From an uncultured Acidobacteriota bacterium (GTDB lineage Bacteria > Acidobacteriota > Terriglobia > Bryobacterales > Bryobacteraceae): a DNA stretch of 45,012 nt. The position numbers were made by a program, and so were the translations under genes. Positions within the stretch are counted from its first letter, which is position 1; each line of letters opens with the position of its first letter. Under the pieces are notes generated by a model, which worked only from the letters and a program-made list of their open reading frames with translations, did no database searches and was not told where the DNA came from. The stretch covers positions 1 to 45,012 of the forward strand of contig CAADGY010000031.1 of the NCBI GenBank assembly GCA_900696665.1, in the 5' to 3' direction. Below, one piece after another: positions 42,701-45,012 of the stretch.

Positions 42701-42854
42701 GGCAGGCTACGTTGATACCGTTGCGAACCGGCACGACGACCTGTTCGAAATACATCCACGTTTTCGGATTGTAGAGGCAATGAAACAACATGCCCTGCTG
42801 GAGCGGAGAGAGTTCGTAGATGTCCTCGACGTTCGACTGTGCGGCGGCGCTCAT
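39735..42854 (-). CDS. NRPS-2: C-A-PCP module ending in YEQGEL
   Basis: The 1039-residue single module has its condensation domain at about 10-440 (ELSPLQQGMLFHCLYNP; HHLLMDG at 146-152). The adenylation domain is about 465-935 (YTSGSTGTPKG at 598; pocket FDASVY at 643-648, LPPS, LGEACP, NAYGPTETTVW) and the carrier domain about 945-1018 (Ser981 in DSGGHSLLATQ). Pocket residues by eye read D-A-Y-S-S-L-A-V-W, for which I make no firm substrate prediction. The start overlaps the NRPS-1 stop (ATGA). Because NRPS-1 ends in an epimerisation domain, this condensation domain should accept a D-configured donor. The protein closely resembles NRPS-3 in its condensation domain and shares its C-terminal hexapeptide. 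Confidence 0.92.
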   Translation of the reverse strand: MSAAAQSNVEDIYELSPLQQGMLFHCLYNPKTWMYFEQVVVPVRNGINVACLTRAWKRVLERHPALRTSFHWEGLDKPLQVVHREVEFSIEQHDWSGADPGGCESRLEDFLKADRDRGFVLSSAPLIRLTLLQLSAEDFQYILSFHHLLMDGWSLQVVNREVSALYEAYCLGREMQLEASRPYSDYIGWLQAQDSEASKTFWREMLSGFEGAAPLRVEQSPGANRTEEVYFEQEMRLPRETTAALHSLAQRAHVTLNIVILGAWALLLSRYSGERDVVFGSVVSGRPPELRGVESMVGLFINTLPVRTQLVEEAPLSGWLRRLQEHNLEARRYEFTSLTDIHTWSGTPAGMPLFQSVLAFENYPTGSLSTPQAENFEGFRQFERTNYPLSAVIVPGAQLLVRILYDLHRFEHSTITRLLGHLETILASMGGDAEQRLGDVSVLPPAEVRQLIFEWNNTKVQPAGTQCVHRLFEAQVERTPDAPALAFRGQRVTYRSLNAQANQLARSLQALGLGAGSLAGISMERSPEWIAAVLAVWKAGSAYVPLDPALPPERLSFMVKDAGLDLLLTKEQLHAALHPDVSNLEDTATLRDAAYVIYTSGSTGTPKGVIVEHRGLCNTAEATVKTLGLGPGDRVLQFAPWSFDASVYELMMTLLSGAELFFADPDSILPGEGLSRLLQQEKITTVSLPPSALAAMPVREMPYLKLISVLGEACPADLAAAWAPGRRIFNAYGPTETTVWVAGAFIDGSRKPPIGRPIANTRIYLLDSRLRPVPIGVPGEICVGGMGVARGYLNTPELTAAKFIPDAFSGEAGARLYRTGDLARYLQNGELEFLGRRDQQLKLRGFRIEPGEIETVLAQHAGVRQAAVTVREDSPGDRRLVAYLVCDAPEPPPAELRRFLRSRLPEYMVPSAFVFLESLPLLSNGKANLRALPAPVRKPGPGTYVAPRTSVESKLATLWAEVLRVERAGVHDNFFDSGGHSLLATQLLSRVREAFDVELPLRSLFDEPDLASLAELITSLSKAPADAQAAGADYEQGEL

Positions 42855-45012
42855 ACAGGTTTCCTGCCGCCGCCCTGCCGGAGCTTGCCGATCAGCTTGT
42901 CCAGATCCTCCTGACTTACGCGCGCCCGGGCGAAATCGGATGGCGTGAACCCACCCGCCTCAGCCGTCCGGCAATGGGCGACGATTGCGCGGGAAGCCTC
43001 CACAAACTGGCCCGCCAGGCTTTCGACCGTCTCGCGGCGGTGTATGTTCTCGCTGTAAAACCAGGAAAGTTGAAGACGTTCCGAAGCGATGCTTCCGACG
43101 ATTTCGATCAAGTGCCGCCGCCGTCCGCGCGGGCTGCGTAAGGGGCCCATGGCATCAGCCGGAGCGGCAGTGCGGGAATCACCCGGGTCCGCCGCGAACT
43201 GTCCCAGATAATTGAAAATCACTTCCGGCTGCGGCAGCGAGCGAAGCCTGGCTGCGATCTTGTCATCGCCTGCGGCATAGCGCAGCAAGCCATAGCCTAT
43301 GCCACGATTGGGGACCCGCCGAAGTTGCTCTTTAATGGACTTCAACAGTTCACCGGGGTTCTCCATCGCACCAGCGTTCAGCAACACCGGAAATATCGTG
43401 GTGAACCAGCCTACGGTGCGCGACACATCCACGTTTTCCAATGCGTCGCGGCCATGACCTTCCAGATCGAGCAGTAGAGACGGGCGTCCGGTCCAGCGGC
43501 GGAAACTACCGGCGAGCGCCGCCAGCAGCGCGTCGTTGATTTGCGTGCGATAGACTGCGGGGACCTCGTGCAGTATCGCGCGCGTCTCCTCGCGGCTAAG
43601 CGTAACCACGACTTCCCTGGTGGAGGCCACGGTGTTCTCGCCGTTCGGATAGTCGAGCGGAAGCGGGCTGAAATCGGACTGTGCGTGGAGCCAGAATTCC
43701 AATTCATCGCGCAGTTCCGGCGCGCGGCCGCGTTCCAACAGCCTCTCCGCCCACTGGCGGAAGGACGTCGTCTTGCGGCCGGGCGCGATGTTTTCTCCAC
43801 GGCTGAGCTGCGTGTAAGCGGTCTCGAAATCCTCGAGCAGGATACGCCAGGAGACTCCATCCACGGCCAGGTGATGGATGAGGATGAGTAACTGATTCGG
43901 CCTTGAACCGCCAAATTCGAACAGCGCGAACCGCGCGATGGGTCCCCGCGCCAGGTTCAGACTCGCCTGCAACCCGGCCGCCTTCGCTGCCAGCGCGCCC
44001 ATCTGCTCGCCGGCGGCCACTCCCGATAAATCGATCCGGCTGACTGGCGCCGGTCCACCTGACGGGATTCCGGCCTGGCGCCATCCGGAACCTTCTCTTT
44101 CGAAGCGCAGGCGCAGAGCATCGTGGTGGGCCATCAACCGCTCGGCAATCATTTCCAGCAGCCGTAGATTCAATGCCGGTCCGATCTCGATCAACACGGA
44201 CTGGTTGTAGTGGTGGGGCTCCGGCAGATCCTGTTCGAAGAACCATTTTTGAATCGGAGTCAAAGGCGCAGGACCGGCGACATCGCCCTGCTCGGCTTCC
44301 ACCGCGAGCGACGTGCCGGCGACGCCTGCCAGTTCGGATACCGTCTGGTGCAGGAACAACTGCTGCGGTGTGAGGTGCAGGCCCGCCTGGTTCGCACGGG
44401 CGATGACTTGAATGCTCAGAATCGAATCCCCACCCAGCTCGAAGAAGTTGTCGTGAATGCCGATACGCTCGAGACCGATCACCTGCTTCCAGATCGCGAT
44501 AAGCTTTTCCTCCACTTCGTTCCGTGGCGGTGCATACTTCGTGTGAATCCGCGGCCGCGCGGCATCCGGTTCCGGCAGTGCCCGCGTGTCCACCTTCCCG
44601 TTTGCGGTGAGCGGAAGTTCCGGGACCGTCAGGAAAACAGACGGAATCATGTACTCCGGTAGCGTCTCCAGCAGAGAGTTTCGCAGTTCGGTCACCGAAG
44701 GAGCGGTCTCGCCGGCGGGCACGAAGTAGGCCACCAGGCGCTTCTCCGCGAGTCCATGATCGCGCGCGACGACACAGGCTTCCAGAACGCGGGGATGTCG
44801 CTTTAACGCTGTTGCCACCTCCGTAGGCTCGATGCGGAAACCGCGGATCTTCACCTGCTGATCCATCCGGCCGAGATATTCCAGGTTCCCGTCAGGCAGG
44901 TATCTCGCCAGGTCTCCACTCCGGTAGAGACGTTGTCCGGGCTCATCGCTGAAAGGGTCGGGGACGAACTTCTCCGCGGTTAAACCAGGCCGCTTCAAGT
45001 ATCCTCGCGCCA
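42851..45012 (-). CDS. NRPS-1, partial: A(C-term)-PCP-E
   Basis: The frame is open to the window edge (LARGYLKRPGLTAEKF reads through 44998), so this is the 3' part of a longer gene, about 720 codons. Visible parts are the end of an adenylation domain (RLYRSGDLARYLPDGN to A10 LTANGKVDTRAL), a carrier domain of the epimerase-associated type (ELGGDSILS, Ser about 20 residues after IGLERIG) and a full epimerisation domain. The last has TPIQKWFFEQ, IHHLAVDGVSWR, DLEGHGRD and VGWFTTIFPV. The C-terminus (SQEDLDKLIGKLRQ) looks like a communication-mediating donor helix to the NRPS-2 acceptor. It predicts a D-amino acid before the NRPS-2 residue. Substrate-pocket residues lie outside the window. Confidence 0.92.
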   Translation of the reverse strand, partial: ARGYLKRPGLTAEKFVPDPFSDEPGQRLYRSGDLARYLPDGNLEYLGRMDQQVKIRGFRIEPTEVATALKRHPRVLEACVVARDHGLAEKRLVAYFVPAGETAPSVTELRNSLLETLPEYMIPSVFLTVPELPLTANGKVDTRALPEPDAARPRIHTKYAPPRNEVEEKLIAIWKQVIGLERIGIHDNFFELGGDSILSIQVIARANQAGLHLTPQQLFLHQTVSELAGVAGTSLAVEAEQGDVAGPAPLTPIQKWFFEQDLPEPHHYNQSVLIEIGPALNLRLLEMIAERLMAHHDALRLRFEREGSGWRQAGIPSGGPAPVSRIDLSGVAAGEQMGALAAKAAGLQASLNLARGPIARFALFEFGGSRPNQLLILIHHLAVDGVSWRILLEDFETAYTQLSRGENIAPGRKTTSFRQWAERLLERGRAPELRDELEFWLHAQSDFSPLPLDYPNGENTVASTREVVVTLSREETRAILHEVPAVYRTQINDALLAALAGSFRRWTGRPSLLLDLEGHGRDALENVDVSRTVGWFTTIFPVLLNAGAMENPGELLKSIKEQLRRVPNRGIGYGLLRYAAGDDKIAARLRSLPQPEVIFNYLGQFAADPGDSRTAAPADAMGPLRSPRGRRRHLIEIVGSIASERLQLSWFYSENIHRRETVESLAGQFVEASRAIVAHCRTAEAGGFTPSDFARARVSQEDLDKLIGKLRQGGGRKPV

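Larger units (their letters stand above)
25652..45012. other. Nonribosomal peptide biosynthetic gene cluster (right part outside window)
   Basis: MbtH and phosphopantetheinyl transferase on + face a long minus-strand run of NRPS and tailoring genes with overlaps or gaps of at most 37 bases. Visible assembly line in transcription order: (A)-PCP-E / C-A-PCP / C-A-PCP / dock-C-A-NMT-PCP. There are at least four modules, at least one epimerised residue and one N-methylated residue. No thioesterase, transporter or pathway regulator is seen in the window. The initiating module lies beyond the right edge. Confidence 0.9.

Noticed and set aside
1-45012. tRNA, rRNA, CRISPR array, insertion sequence or prophage
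   Set aside because: I saw no repeat-spacer pattern, no transposase or integrase motif and no convincing tRNA fold by eye; a covariance-model scan was not possible.

Overview
The window looks like a piece of a GC-rich Gram-negative chromosome. Outer-membrane electron-transfer proteins, a quinol-type NO reductase, secreted glycan-active enzymes and stand-alone signalling proteins together suggest Acidobacteriota (Bryobacterales/Solibacter-like). That placement is an inference from gene content, not a measured phylogeny. No tRNA, rRNA, CRISPR array, insertion sequence or phage gene is evident.

Region 1 (1-5.0 kb): the tail of a + strand membrane protein, then a closely spaced minus-strand run read from 5.0 kb down to 0.4 kb. 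It encodes a degenerate receiver protein, a DUF2520 Rossmann protein that is probably the alternative ketopantoate reductase PanG, PanB, PanC, a TtcA-like tRNA thiolase and a DUF47/PhoU-like protein. panG-panB-panC would be a complete ketopantoate-to-pantothenate block.

Region 2 (5.3-14.7 kb, +): a compact electron-transfer locus. It encodes an OmcA/MtrC-like decaheme cytochrome, a DmsE/MtrA-like decaheme cytochrome translationally coupled to an MtrB/PioB-like beta-barrel porin, and a tetraheme cytochrome made of four repeated modules. A Crp/Fnr regulator follows, then a quinol-dependent nitric oxide reductase with a palindromic Crp/Fnr-type operator in front. The first three have the composition of an Mtr-type porin-cytochrome conduit that moves electrons across the outer membrane.

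Region 3 (14.7-22.5 kb): an orphan PAS histidine kinase, a lipoprotein galactose mutarotase, a heparinase II/III-family lyase, a five-Asp-box sialidase, two facing gene remnants, a YjbQ-family protein and a CheY-like single-domain response regulator. Region 4 (22.6-25.6 kb): the three-gene proton-translocating transhydrogenase operon pntAA-pntAB-pntB.

Region 5 (25.6-45.0 kb, runs off the right edge): a nonribosomal peptide biosynthetic cluster. An MbtH protein and an Sfp-type phosphopantetheinyl transferase lie on +. Facing them on the minus strand, in transcription order, are NRPS-1 (partial, A-PCP-E), NRPS-2 (C-A-PCP), a divergent tryptophan-2,3-dioxygenase-superfamily protein, NRPS-3 (C-A-PCP), NRPS-4 (docking-C-A-NMT-PCP), a putative transglutaminase-like protein, an unknown protein and an exported SxxK serine hydrolase. 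NRPS-4 ends in a carrier domain without a thioesterase, so release must occur in trans. NRPS-2 and NRPS-3 end in the same hexapeptide YEQGEL written with different codons, and NRPS-4 starts with a TubC-like docking domain, which points to a peptide-motif docking code. The NRPS-4 adenylation pocket (Val-Asp-Trp) resembles beta-alanine codes, so an N-methyl-beta-amino acid may be the last residue. This cluster is the best candidate here for an undescribed system.
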